A stretch of 64,000 nucleotides of DNA from Streptomyces sp. CBMA152 (GTDB taxonomy: Bacteria; Actinomycetota; Actinomycetes; Streptomycetales; Streptomycetaceae). Below, one piece after another: positions 16,145 to 24,688 of the stretch. Location: NCBI RefSeq assembly GCF_014596475.1, contig NZ_MECJ01000028.1, positions 1 to 64,000 of the forward strand. The letters are read 5' to 3'. Both the position numbers and the translations under genes were made by a program. The notes beneath the pieces are model-generated. The model made no database searches, had not been told where the DNA came from, and saw nothing but the letters and a program-made list of their open reading frames with translations. Each line of letters begins with the position of its first letter. The first letter of the stretch is position 1.

Positions 16145-17425
16145 TCACTTGGTGTTGATGACCTTGTCGATCGCGGTGTCCGCGTCCTTCGCGGCCTGCT
16201 CGACCGACTTCTTGCCGGTGCCGATGGACTGGAGCATGTCCTGGAGGACCTTGGCCTTCTCGACCTGGCCCCAGCCCGGCGCCATGGGCACGAACCAGCT
16301 GGACTCGGCCGCGGTGGCCGCGACCGCCGTCTTCGGGTCCGACTTCAGCGGGGCGAGCGCCGTCTTGTTGTTGGGCAGGTTCTGCTTGGCGACGAGGCCC
16401 TTCTGGCCCTGGGTGCCGGTGAACGCGTTGATCCACTCGGCGGCGAGGCCCTGCGCCTTGGACTTGACCGGCACGGCCAGGTCGGAGCCGCCGAGGAAGA
16501 CCGGCATGGCCTTGCCGGACGGGCCGGGCATCACGAACGACTCGATCTTGTCGGCGAGCTTGCCGACCTTGTCGTTCTCCGGCAGGGCCGCGCTGCCGCC
16601 CTCCCAGGCGGAGGCGAAGATCAGGTTGGACTTGCCCTGGCCGTAGACGATCGGGCGGTCGGCCTCGTCCTTCGTCTTGTCGCCGTGCATGTACTTGTCG
16701 AGGATGTTCTTGTACTCGGTCAGGCCCTTGAGGGACTCCGGCGAGGACAGGTTCGCCTTGAACTTGCCGCCGTCCTCCTTGGCGATGGAGCCGCCGGCGT
16801 CGTACACGTACGACATGGCCGCGTACCAGTCACGCGAAGGCTGGTACCAGGCGCTGAACTTGTCGCCCTCCTTGGCCTGGATCTTGTCCAGGTCGGCGGT
16901 GAGCTCGGTGTACGACTTCGGCGTGGCGGTGACGCCCGCGGACGCCGCGATGTCCTTGCGCCAGGTCGCCGTGCGGCCACCGGCGTAGTAGGGGACGCCG
17001 TAGGTCTTGCCGTCGTACGTGACGGAGGCCTTGAGGCCGTCGAGCCAGGCGGCGGAGTTGTCGAACTTCGACGGGTCGACCTCGGCGAAGGCGCCCTTGA
17101 CCGAGTAGGCGAGCATCTCGGTGTTGCCCATCTCGACGACGTCGGGGGCCTTGTCGGTGGCGAGGACCGCGTCGAGCTTGGCGTTCTTGTCCGGCCAGCC
17201 GTAGTACTCGTGGCTGATCTTGAGGCCGGGGTGCTTGGCGACGATCGCGTCGTCGGCGGCCTTGACCAGGTCCGGCCAGTTCTTCTGGGCGTCGACCGTG
17301 AGCCAGACGGTGAGCTGCTTGGCGTCGCCGCCGCTGGCGCCGTCCTTCTTGTCGTCCGAACCACACGCCGCGACGCCGACCAACATGCCCGCGACGCCGA
17401 TCGCCGCGATGAGCTTGCGCTTCAC
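16145..17425 (-). CDS. dasA: Chitobiose-binding lipoprotein DasA
   Basis: A 426-residue extracellular solute-binding protein (SBP_bac_1). The lipoprotein signal is KRKLIAAIGVAGMLVGVAAC, with Cys as the lipidated residue, followed by a charged linker GSDDKKDG. The mature part shows family features such as AWEGGSAALPENDK and VFLGGSDLAVP. The start is GTG 17425 after GAGGAGGG, and the frame open to 17473 upstream lacks a signal sequence. Two dre sites lie in the 284 bp divergent gap to dasR, so DasR represses it directly. It is the first gene of dasABCD. Confidence 0.94.
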   Translation of the reverse strand: MKRKLIAAIGVAGMLVGVAACGSDDKKDGASGGDAKQLTVWLTVDAQKNWPDLVKAADDAIVAKHPGLKISHEYYGWPDKNAKLDAVLATDKAPDVVEMGNTEMLAYSVKGAFAEVDPSKFDNSAAWLDGLKASVTYDGKTYGVPYYAGGRTATWRKDIAASAGVTATPKSYTELTADLDKIQAKEGDKFSAWYQPSRDWYAAMSYVYDAGGSIAKEDGGKFKANLSSPESLKGLTEYKNILDKYMHGDKTKDEADRPIVYGQGKSNLIFASAWEGGSAALPENDKVGKLADKIESFVMPGPSGKAMPVFLGGSDLAVPVKSKAQGLAAEWINAFTGTQGQKGLVAKQNLPNNKTALAPLKSDPKTAVAATAAESSWFVPMAPGWGQVEKAKVLQDMLQSIGTGKKSVEQAAKDADTAIDKVINTK

Positions 17426-17511
17426 GCCACCCTCCTCAGGGATGCTGCAACCCCCCGCCCACCGCGAAGACATACGACGTGTACTGCCTGTGGGGCTGGG
17501 ACCTGGTCTTT

Positions 17512-17527
17512 AATGGTTTAGACCAGT
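17512..17527. promoter_or_regulatory. dre site 1 in the dasA-dasR intergenic region
   Basis: AATGGTTTAGACCAGT, 13 of 16 matches to dre, 87 bp upstream of the dasA start. A further half-site TGGTCT lies next to it at 17504-17509. Confidence 0.8.
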
Positions 17528-17535
17528 ACCGGGAG

Positions 17536-17551
17536 CTTGGCCTAGACCTTT
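17536..17551. promoter_or_regulatory. dre site 2 in the dasA-dasR intergenic region
   Basis: CTTGGCCTAGACCTTT; its core differs from TGGTCTAGACCA at two positions. It is 24 bp from site 1, about two helical turns, which would allow two DasR dimers on the same face. Confidence 0.7.
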
Positions 17552-17709
17552 AGGGGTGTCAAGGGTGTATAAGAAGGGCTGTCGCGTCCGTTATCGGACC
17601 GACACCTGAGAGGGAGGGGACGACCCGTGACCGGTCCGTGCCACCATGTGAGCCGCGACAGACGGAGGAGCCGGTGACGGCAGCAGCGCAGCACTCGGGA
17701 GGGCGGGCC

Positions 17710-18474
17710 ATGGCCACGGACGGGAGCGGTACGGAGACAGAGGCGGGCGCCGGCGCCCGTACCGCTCGCGTGCCCAAGTACTACCGCCTCAAGCGGCATC
17801 TCCTGGAGATGACGGAGACCCTGCCGCCGGGCACCCCGGTGCCGCCGGAGCGCACGCTCGCGGCCGAGTTCGACACCTCCCGCACCACCGTGCGCCAGGC
17901 CCTCCAGGAGCTGGTCGTCGAGGGCCGCCTGGAGCGCATCCAGGGCAAGGGCACCTTCGTCGCCAAGCCCAAGGTCTCCCAGGCGCTGCAACTCACCTCG
18001 TACACCGAGGACATGCGCGCCCAGGGCCTGGAGCCGACCTCCCAGCTGCTCGACATCGGCTATGTCACCGCCGACGACACCCTCGCGGGGCTGCTCGACA
18101 TCACCACCGGCGGCCGCGTCCTGCGCATCGAGCGGCTGCGCCTGGCGAGCGGCGAGCCGATGGCGATCGAGACGACGCATCTGTCCGCCAAGCGCTTCCC
18201 GGCCCTGCGCCGCTCGCTGGTCAAGTACACCTCTCTCTACACCGCGCTCAACGAGGTGTACGGGGTGCGGCTCGCCGAGGCCGAGGAGACCATCGAGACA
18301 TCGCTCGCCACCCCGCGCGAGGCCGGGCTGCTCGGCACGGACGTGGGCCTGCCGATGCTGATGCTCTCGCGCCACTCCATCGACGGCGACGGCGAACCGG
18401 TGGAGTGGGTGCGCTCGGTGTACCGCGGCGACCGCTACAAGTTCGTCGCCAGGCTCAAGCGGCCGACCGACTGA
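17710..18474 (+). CDS. dasR: GntR/HutC-family amino-sugar regulator DasR
   Basis: A 254-residue global repressor of chitin/GlcNAc metabolism, development and antibiotics. The winged helix (about 25-90) contains VPPERTLAAEFDTSRTTVRQ and the wing RIQGKGTFVAKPKVSQALQL; the UTRA effector domain fills the rest, with LRIERLRLASGEPMAIE and the C-terminus RSVYRGDRYKFVARLKRP. GlcN-6-P binding releases DNA in the family. Start ATG 17710 gives the same length as S. coelicolor DasR as I recall; GTG 17674, with a good GGAGGAG site, would add 12 residues. It is divergent from dasA, sharing the dre sites. Confidence 0.96.
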   Translation: MATDGSGTETEAGAGARTARVPKYYRLKRHLLEMTETLPPGTPVPPERTLAAEFDTSRTTVRQALQELVVEGRLERIQGKGTFVAKPKVSQALQLTSYTEDMRAQGLEPTSQLLDIGYVTADDTLAGLLDITTGGRVLRIERLRLASGEPMAIETTHLSAKRFPALRRSLVKYTSLYTALNEVYGVRLAEAEETIETSLATPREAGLLGTDVGLPMLMLSRHSIDGDGEPVEWVRSVYRGDRYKFVARLKRPTD

Positions 18475-18624
18475 GAGCCCGAAGCGGTCCAAGGACCGAC
18501 ATGTCCGGCGGCCGGGCCCCGACCCCGCGTCCGGTATCCGGTACAGGGGTTCCCGGGGCGGGATTCCGTCCCCTAGATTGCCTGCGCATTACACAGGTGA
18601 GCAGCGAGGGGACGGAGCCACCAT

Positions 18625-18882
18625 ATGCCGCAGTCCACACAGGAGAGCAGACCGCTGATCACGCCCGTGCGCGTGGTCATCGCCTTCTGCCTGATCGCGC
18701 CCTTCGTGGCGATGCTCTGGGTCGGTTCTTACGCGAAGGCCGACCCGGCGTTCATCGGAATCCCGTTCTTCTACTGGTACCAGATGCTGTGGGTGCTGAT
18801 CTCGACCGCGCTCACCATGCTCGCGTACAAGCTGTGGCAGCACGACCAGCGCACCGCCCGTAAGGCAGGTGCGTCGAAGTGA
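18625..18882 (+). CDS. DUF3311 small membrane protein, symporter partner
   Basis: An 85-residue protein with two transmembrane segments, VRVVIAFCLIAPFVAMLWVG and FFYWYQMLWVLISTALTMLA. The FFYWYQMLWV segment is typical of DUF3311, which is nearly always encoded directly before a sodium:solute symporter. The stop overlaps the symporter start by four bases (GTGA), so the two are translationally coupled. It is probably a small accessory subunit. The 150 bp between it and dasR shows no clear regulatory palindrome. Confidence 0.85.
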   Translation: MPQSTQESRPLITPVRVVIAFCLIAPFVAMLWVGSYAKADPAFIGIPFFYWYQMLWVLISTALTMLAYKLWQHDQRTARKAGASK

Positions 18883-20510
18883 CTCTCGCAGCAGAAGGCG
18901 GCGTGAACGGCGTCGCGCTCGGTGTCTTCATCTTCTTCTTCCTGGCCGTCACGGTCATCGGCTTCATGGCCGCGCGCTGGCGCAAGGCCGAGAACGAGCA
19001 GAGCCTGGACGAATGGGGCCTGGGCGGGCGCTCGTTCGGCACCTGGGTCACCTGGTTCCTGCTCGGCGGCGACCTGTACACGGCGTATACGTTCGTGGCG
19101 GTCCCGGCCGCGGTGTACGCGGCGGGCGCGGCCGGGTTCTTCGCCGTGCCCTACACGATCCTCGTCTACCCGCTGATCTTCACGTTCCTGCCCCGGCTCT
19201 GGTCGGTCTCGCACAAGCACGGCTACGTGACGACGTCGGACTTCGTGCGCGGCCGCTTCGGCTCCAAGGGCCTCTCGCTCGCGGTCGCGATCACCGGCAT
19301 CCTCGCCACGATGCCGTACATCGCGCTCCAGCTGGTCGGCATCCAGGCGGTGCTCGACGTGATGGGCGTCGGCGGGTCCGGCAACTGGTTCCTCAAGGAC
19401 CTGCCGCTGCTGATCGCGTTCGCGGTGCTCGCGGCCTACACGTACTCCTCGGGCCTGCGCGCGCCCGCGCTGATCGCGTTCGTGAAGGACGGCCTGATCT
19501 ACCTCGTCATTCTGGTCGCGATCATCTACATCCCGATCAAACTGGGCGGCTTCCACGACATCTTCGCCGCCGCCCAGCACAAGTTCGACACCCCGAACGC
19601 GGCCGGGAAGCCCACGGGCGCGCTGGTGCCCGGCGACAAGAGCCAGTGGACGTACGCCACGCTCGCGCTCGGCTCCGCGCTCGCGCTCTTCATGTACCCG
19701 CACTCGATCACGGCGACGCTCTCCTCGCGCAGCCGCAACGTGATCCGCCGCAACACCACGATCCTGCCGCTGTACTCGCTGATGCTGGGCCTGCTCGCGC
19801 TGCTCGGCTTCATGGCGATCGCGGCCGGGGTCAAGGTCAAGAACGGCCAGCTGGCGATCCCGCAGCTCTTCGAGGACATGTTCCCGGACTGGTTCGCGGG
19901 CGTGGCCTTCGCGGCGATCGGCATCGGCGCGCTGGTGCCCGCGGCGATCATGTCGATCGCGGCGGCGAACCTGTTCACGAGGAACATCTACAAGGACTTC
20001 ATCAAGCCGGACGCCTCGCCCGCGCAGGAGGCCAAGGTCTCCAAGCTGGTCTCGCTCGTGGTGAAGGTGGGCGCGCTGGTCTTCGTCCTCACAATGGACA
20101 AGACGGTCGCGATCAACTTCCAGCTGCTCGGCGGCATCTGGATCCTGCAGACGTTCCCGGCGCTGGTCGGCGGTCTGTTCACCCGCTGGTTCCACCGCTG
20201 GGCACTGCTCGCGGGCTGGGCGGTCGGCATGGCGTACGGCACGCTCGCCGCGTACGGGGTCGCCTCCCCCACCCAGAAGCACTTCGGCGGCAGCTCCAAG
20301 GAGATCCCGGGCATCGGCGAGATCGGCTACATCGGCCTCACGGCGTTCGTCCTGAACGTCGCGGTGACGGTGGTCCTCACGGTCGTCCTGCGGGCCCTGA
20401 AGGCCCCCGACGGCGTCGACGAGACGTCCCCGGAGGACTACACGGCGGACGCGGGGGATCCGGGCGTACAGACCGAACTGCCGCCCGCGACGGCGGGCGC
20501 CGCGCACTGA
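18879..20510 (+). CDS. Sodium:solute symporter (SSS family)
   Basis: A 543-residue SSS transporter with about 13 membrane segments. SLDEWGLGGRSFGTWVTWFL at the end of the first helical repeat is a family hallmark, with an AIMSIAAANLFTRNIYKDF stretch near the middle, typical of the acetate/monocarboxylate/proline branch. Paired with DUF3311 it is most like the MctP-type monocarboxylate transporters, but the substrate is not determined from sequence. The start is GTG 18879 overlapping the DUF3311 stop; an internal GTG at 18903 is possible. It is followed by a strong terminator. Confidence 0.88.
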   Translation: MTLAAEGGVNGVALGVFIFFFLAVTVIGFMAARWRKAENEQSLDEWGLGGRSFGTWVTWFLLGGDLYTAYTFVAVPAAVYAAGAAGFFAVPYTILVYPLIFTFLPRLWSVSHKHGYVTTSDFVRGRFGSKGLSLAVAITGILATMPYIALQLVGIQAVLDVMGVGGSGNWFLKDLPLLIAFAVLAAYTYSSGLRAPALIAFVKDGLIYLVILVAIIYIPIKLGGFHDIFAAAQHKFDTPNAAGKPTGALVPGDKSQWTYATLALGSALALFMYPHSITATLSSRSRNVIRRNTTILPLYSLMLGLLALLGFMAIAAGVKVKNGQLAIPQLFEDMFPDWFAGVAFAAIGIGALVPAAIMSIAAANLFTRNIYKDFIKPDASPAQEAKVSKLVSLVVKVGALVFVLTMDKTVAINFQLLGGIWILQTFPALVGGLFTRWFHRWALLAGWAVGMAYGTLAAYGVASPTQKHFGGSSKEIPGIGEIGYIGLTAFVLNVAVTVVLTVVLRALKAPDGVDETSPEDYTADAGDPGVQTELPPATAGAAH

Positions 20511-20545
20511 ACCACCGCTGAACCGAGCACCACGCGCGCGTGGCC

Positions 20546-20582
20546 GACGACGGGCCGCCGGGAGATCCGGCGGCCCGTCGTC
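20546..20582 (+). terminator. Terminator after the sodium:solute symporter
   Basis: A perfect 16 bp stem GACGACGGGCCGCCGG with loop GAGAT, 36 bp after the symporter stop. Confidence 0.85.
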
Positions 20583-20592
20583 GTGTGCTGCG

Positions 20593-20618
20593 GGAATGTC
20601 CGCGCCGCTACGGGAGTT
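20593..20618 (+). promoter_or_regulatory. SigR-type promoter candidate upstream of nrdAB
   Basis: GGAAT-N18-GTT, the exact SigR consensus, oriented toward nrdA and placed upstream of the NrdR boxes and the riboswitch. By my rough base-composition estimate, fewer than one such match is expected by chance in the window, so chance is not excluded. Confidence 0.4.
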
Positions 20619-20649
20619 GGGTACTCGGACACCCTCCGAAGCCGCCACG

Positions 20650-20696
20650 ACACAACATGTGGGGGTGGGCTCGGAGCCCGACACAAGATGTATGCT
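20650..20696. promoter_or_regulatory. Pair of NrdR boxes upstream of nrdAB
   Basis: Box 1 (20650-20665) reads ACACAACATGTGGGGG and box 2 (20681-20696) ACACAAGATGTATGCT. Their starts are 31 bp apart, the spacing conserved for NrdR box pairs (three helical turns). NrdR is the ATP/dATP-sensing repressor of ribonucleotide reductase genes. The sites end 6 bp before the riboswitch aptamer. Confidence 0.75.
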
Positions 20697-20702
20697 CGTC
20701 CT

Positions 20703-20805
20703 CGCTGTCGCCGCAGGGGAATCCGGTGCAAATCCGGAACTGTCCCGCAACGGTGTACTCGTACGCATTCGCGTACTTGGTCAGTCCGAGGACCTGCCGA
20801 CAGCG
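20703..20805 (+). promoter_or_regulatory. Cobalamin (B12) riboswitch controlling nrdAB
   Basis: A perfect 8 bp closing stem, CGCTGTCG (20703-20710) with CGACAGCG (20798-20805), encloses the cobalamin core GGTGCAAATCCGGAACTG and CCCGCAACGGTG, and the B12 box GTCCGAGGACCTGCCGACAG. B12 riboswitches on Streptomyces class Ia nrdABS are established: with B12 present the class Ia enzyme is shut off and the B12-dependent class II enzyme is used. The 137 bases to the nrdA start (20806-20942) must hold the expression platform; a GC-rich stretch there can pair with itself, but I could not assign one switching hairpin. Confidence 0.93.
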
Positions 20806-20942
20806 CGCCCTGGCCGTCCGGTCAAGGGTGCCCAGACGTCCGGGCCTCGCGGAGTGGGCTGGTGGATGCGGCATACCCCTGCGCGGGTGGTCGTGTGCCC
20901 GCACCCCTGCTTGGCCCCGTGCCGAGCGAGGAGTGCCCCCAC

Positions 20943-23318
20943 GTGACCATCGCCCCAGCGGATCCCGCTTCAGCGATCGAAGAGCCGGCAAATGCCCCCG
21001 GGACCGCCCTGCTGCGGATCCTGACCGACTTCACCGCCGATCTGCCGGACACCGACCCCGGCCGTGTCGCCGCCGCCGCGCTGCGCGGCCGCAACGCGCG
21101 CTCGGACGAGGCGGAGCTGCGTGGGCTGGCCACCGAGGCGGCCGCCGGTCTCATCTCCGAGGACCCGGCGTACTCCCGGCTCGCCGCCCGGCTGCTGACG
21201 GTCACGATCGCCGAGGAGGCCGCGACCCAGGGCTCGGTGTCGTTCTCCGAGTCGGTCGAGGTCGGCCACCGCGAGGGCCTGATCGCGGACCGCACCGCCG
21301 ACTTCGTACGGCTGCACCGCGCCCGCCTGGACGCGCTGGTCGAGGCGTCGCTCGCCGAGGGCGCCGACGACCGCTTCGGCTACTTCGGCCTGCGCACCCT
21401 CTACTCCCGCTACCTGCTGCGCCACCCGATCACCCGCAAGGTCATCGAGACCCCGCAGCACTTCATGCTCCGGGTCGCCTCGGGCCTGGCGGAGGACGAC
21501 TCGGTGCGCGCCCTGGACCAGGTCGCCGCGCTGTACGGCCTGATGAGCCGCCTGGACTACCTGCCGTCCTCCCCCACGCTCTTCAACTCCGGCACCCGCC
21601 ACCCGCAGATGTCCAGCTGCTACCTGCTGGACTCGCCGCTGGACGAGCTGGACTCGATCTACGACCGCTACCACCAGGTGGCGCGGCTGTCGAAGCACGC
21701 GGGCGGCATCGGCCTCTCGTACTCCCGTATCCGCTCGCGCGGTTCGCTCATCCGGGGCACCAACGGGCACTCCAACGGCATCGTCCCGTTCCTGAAGACG
21801 CTGGACGCCTCGGTGGCGGCGGTCAACCAGGGCGGGCGGCGCAAGGGCGCGGCCGCGGTGTACCTGGAGACCTGGCACTCCGACATCGAGGAGTTCCTGG
21901 AGCTGCGCGACAACACCGGTGAGGACGCCCGGCGTACGCACAACCTCAACCTGGCGCACTGGATCCCGGACGAGTTCATGCGCCGTGTGGACACGGACGG
22001 CACCTGGTCGCTGTTCTCGCCGGCCGACGTGCCGGAGCTGGTCGACCTGTGGGGCGACGAGTTCGACGCCGCGTACCGCAAGGCGGAGGCCGCGGGTCTG
22101 GCCCAGAAGACCATCCCCGCCCGGGACCTGTACGGCCGGATGATGCGCACCCTGGCGCAGACCGGCAACGGCTGGATGACCTTCAAGGACGCCTCCAACC
22201 GCACCGCCAACCAGACGGCGGAGCCCGGCCACACGGTCCACTCCTCGAATCTCTGCACCGAGATCCTGGAGGTCACCGACGACGGCGAGACGGCGGTCTG
22301 CAACCTCGGCTCGGTCAACCTCGGCGCGTTCGTGCTGGCGTCCGGCGAGATCGACTGGGAGCGCCTGGACGAGACCGTCCGCACGGCCGTGACGTTCCTC
22401 GACCGCGTCGTCGACATCAACTTCTACCCGACCGAGCAGGCCGGCCGCTCCAACGCCAAGTGGCGTCCGGTGGGCCTGGGCGCGATGGGTCTGCAGGACG
22501 TCTTCTTCAAGCTGCGCCTGCCCTTCGACTCCCCCGAGGCGAAGGCGCTGTCGACCCGGCTCGCCGAGCGCATCATGCTCACCGCGTACGAGGCGTCCTG
22601 CGACCTCGCCGAGCGCTCCGGCCCGCTCCCGGCCTGGGACAAGACCCGCACGGCCCGCGGCGTCCTGCACCCCGACCACTACGACGTCGAGCTCAACTGG
22701 CCCGAGCGCTGGGCGGCCCTGCGCGAGCGGATCGCCGCGGTCGGCATGCGCAACTCGCTGCTGCTCGCGATCGCCCCGACCGCGACCATCGCGTCGATCG
22801 CGGGCGTGTACGAGTGCATCGAGCCGCAGGTCTCCAACCTCTTCAAGCGCGAGACGCTGTCCGGTGAGTTCCTCCAGGTCAACGGCTACTTGGTCGAGGA
22901 CCTGAAGAAGCTCGGCGTGTGGGACGCGCAGTCCCGCGAGGCGCTGCGCGAGGCGAGCGGCTCGGTCCAGGACTTCAGCTGGATCCCCGCCGACGTGCGC
23001 GCCCTGTACCGCACGGCGTGGGAGATCCCGCAGCGCGGCCTGATCGACATGGCGGCGGCCCGCACCCCGTTCCTGGACCAGTCGCAGTCGCTGAACCTGT
23101 TCCTGGAGACGCCCACCATCGGCAAGCTGTCGTCGATGTACGCGTACGCCTGGAAGCAGGGGCTGAAGACCACGTACTACCTGCGCTCGCGCCCGGCGAC
23201 CCGGATCGCCCGCGCCGCCCAGGCCAGCGCCACCATCCCCGTCCAGCAGGCGGCCCCCGACGCCGACGCGATCGCCTGCTCCCTTGAGAACCCCGAGTCC
23301 TGCGAGGCCTGCCAGTAA
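20943..23318 (+). CDS. nrdA: Class Ia ribonucleotide reductase, alpha subunit
   Basis: A 791-residue catalytic subunit reducing ribonucleoside diphosphates. Active-site elements: QMSSCYLLDSP (first cysteine of the redox pair), the radical loop SSNLCTEILE (Asn, Cys, Glu), AVCNLGSVNL (second cysteine), the double tyrosine in KTTYYLRSRPA that carries the radical, and the C-terminal shuttle cysteines NPESCEACQ. I do not see a typical N-terminal ATP-cone (no VxKRxG motif). The start is GTG 20943 after GAGGAG. It overlaps nrdB by one base (TAATG). The leader carries NrdR boxes and a B12 riboswitch. Confidence 0.95.
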   Translation: MTIAPADPASAIEEPANAPGTALLRILTDFTADLPDTDPGRVAAAALRGRNARSDEAELRGLATEAAAGLISEDPAYSRLAARLLTVTIAEEAATQGSVSFSESVEVGHREGLIADRTADFVRLHRARLDALVEASLAEGADDRFGYFGLRTLYSRYLLRHPITRKVIETPQHFMLRVASGLAEDDSVRALDQVAALYGLMSRLDYLPSSPTLFNSGTRHPQMSSCYLLDSPLDELDSIYDRYHQVARLSKHAGGIGLSYSRIRSRGSLIRGTNGHSNGIVPFLKTLDASVAAVNQGGRRKGAAAVYLETWHSDIEEFLELRDNTGEDARRTHNLNLAHWIPDEFMRRVDTDGTWSLFSPADVPELVDLWGDEFDAAYRKAEAAGLAQKTIPARDLYGRMMRTLAQTGNGWMTFKDASNRTANQTAEPGHTVHSSNLCTEILEVTDDGETAVCNLGSVNLGAFVLASGEIDWERLDETVRTAVTFLDRVVDINFYPTEQAGRSNAKWRPVGLGAMGLQDVFFKLRLPFDSPEAKALSTRLAERIMLTAYEASCDLAERSGPLPAWDKTRTARGVLHPDHYDVELNWPERWAALRERIAAVGMRNSLLLAIAPTATIASIAGVYECIEPQVSNLFKRETLSGEFLQVNGYLVEDLKKLGVWDAQSREALREASGSVQDFSWIPADVRALYRTAWEIPQRGLIDMAAARTPFLDQSQSLNLFLETPTIGKLSSMYAYAWKQGLKTTYYLRSRPATRIARAAQASATIPVQQAAPDADAIACSLENPESCEACQ

Positions 23319-24331
23319 TGACCGCCGAGAACAAGAACCTGCTCGACCCGGGCTTCGAACTGACCCTGCGTCCGATGCGCTACCCGGACTTCTACGAGCG
23401 CTACCGGGACGCGATCAAGAACACCTGGACGGTGGAGGAGGTCGACCTCCACTCCGACGTCGCCGACCTCGCCAAGCTGTCGCCGGGTGAGCAGCACATG
23501 ATCGGCCGGCTGGTCGCGTTCTTCGCGACGGGCGACTCGATCGTGGCGAACAACCTGGTGCTGACGCTGTACAAGCACATCAACTCCCCCGAGGCGCGGC
23601 TGTACTTGAGCCGTCAGCTCTTCGAGGAGGCCGTGCACGTCCAGTTCTATCTGACGCTGCTCGACACGTACCTGCCCGACCCGGAGGACCGCGCGGCCGC
23701 GTTCGACGCGGTGGAGAACATCCCCTCCATCCGCGAGAAGGCGCAGTTCTGCTTCAAGTGGATCAACGAGGTCGAGAAGCTGGAGCGCCTGGAGACCCAG
23801 GCCGACCGCCGCCGCTTCCTGCTGAACCTGATCTGCTTCGCGGCGTGCATCGAGGGCCTGTTCTTCTACGGCGCCTTCGCGTACGTGTACTGGTTCCGCT
23901 CGCGCGGCCTGCTGCACGGTCTCGCGACCGGCACCAACTGGGTGTTCCGCGACGAGACGATGCACATGAACTTCGCCTTCGAGGTCGTGGACACCGTCCG
24001 CAAGGAGGAGCCGGAACTCTTCGACGACGCGCTCCAGCAGCAGGTCACCGACATGATCAAGGAAGCGGTGGAGGCCGAGCTCCAGTTCGGCCGCGACCTG
24101 TGCGGCGACGGTCTGCCGGGCATGAACACCGAGTCGATGCGCGAGTACCTCCAGTGCGTCGCCGACCAGCGCCTCCAGCGCCTCGGCTTCGCCCCGGTGT
24201 ACGGCTCCTCGAACCCGTTCTCCTTCATGGAGCTCCAGGGCGTCCAGGAACTGACGAACTTCTTCGAGCGCCGCCCGTCCGCCTACCAGGTGGCGGTCGA
24301 GGGCTCGGTGGGCTTCGACGAGGACTTCTGA
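23318..24331 (+). CDS. nrdB: Class Ia ribonucleotide reductase, beta (radical) subunit
   Basis: A 337-residue R2 protein housing the di-iron centre. Ligands are seen in EEAVHVQFY (Glu, His), ACIEGLFFYG (Glu) and RDETMHMNFAF (Glu, His). The radical tyrosine is present four residues after the first histidine (HVQFY), so this is a tyrosyl-radical R2 rather than the Phe-substituted type. Start ATG 23318 overlaps the nrdA stop. In S. coelicolor a third gene, nrdS (AraC-like), follows nrdB as I recall; here a secreted-peptide gene follows. Confidence 0.95.
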   Translation: MTAENKNLLDPGFELTLRPMRYPDFYERYRDAIKNTWTVEEVDLHSDVADLAKLSPGEQHMIGRLVAFFATGDSIVANNLVLTLYKHINSPEARLYLSRQLFEEAVHVQFYLTLLDTYLPDPEDRAAAFDAVENIPSIREKAQFCFKWINEVEKLERLETQADRRRFLLNLICFAACIEGLFFYGAFAYVYWFRSRGLLHGLATGTNWVFRDETMHMNFAFEVVDTVRKEEPELFDDALQQQVTDMIKEAVEAELQFGRDLCGDGLPGMNTESMREYLQCVADQRLQRLGFAPVYGSSNPFSFMELQGVQELTNFFERRPSAYQVAVEGSVGFDEDF

Positions 24332-24426
24332 TCCGCGCCCGGCGGAGCGGCCGGTGAGGGCTGGTCAGCCGGGTGACGGTGTCGTAACGTGATCTTCACC
24401 AAATGCACAGACTCTGGGGGAAGTTC

Positions 24427-24624
24427 ATGTCGCGTACCACCCGTCTGATCGCCACCGCGGGCCTGACCGCGCTGCTCGCCGCCGCGGGCACCGCGACCGC
24501 GTCGGCCGCCCCGACGTCCATCGGCTGGGACACCCCGGCTCCGAAGTCCATCGGCTGGGACGCGCCCGCGCCGCAGTCGATCGGCTGGGACACGCCCGCG
24601 CCGGGGTCCATCGCCTGGGACTAG
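24427..24624 (+). CDS. Small secreted peptide with tandem SIGWD-x-PAP repeats
   Basis: A 65-residue precursor. The N-terminal signal peptide begins MSRTTRLIATAGLTALLAAA and has an ASA/A cleavage context, leaving a mature part of about 36 residues made of three near-identical 10-residue units, SIGWDTPAPK, SIGWDAPAPQ and SIGWDTPAPG, ending in SIAWD. There is no cysteine. The repeat is also seen in the DNA as 30 bp units with synonymous changes, so the peptide sequence is under selection. Start ATG 24427 follows GGGGGAAG; an upstream ATG at 24403 is possible. A strong terminator follows. I do not recognise the family; it could be a signalling, surface or modified peptide. Confidence 0.8.
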   Translation: MSRTTRLIATAGLTALLAAAGTATASAAPTSIGWDTPAPKSIGWDAPAPQSIGWDTPAPGSIAWD

Positions 24625-24634
24625 GCACCGCGAA

Positions 24635-24674
24635 CCGAAGGGCCCCGCACCAGGGTTGGTGCGGGGCCCTTCGG
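24635..24674. terminator. Bidirectional terminator between secreted peptide and def
   Basis: A perfect 18 bp stem CCGAAGGGCCCCGCACCA with a GGGT tetraloop, between convergent stops. Confidence 0.9.
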
Positions 24675-24688
24675 CTGCGTGCGGACGC

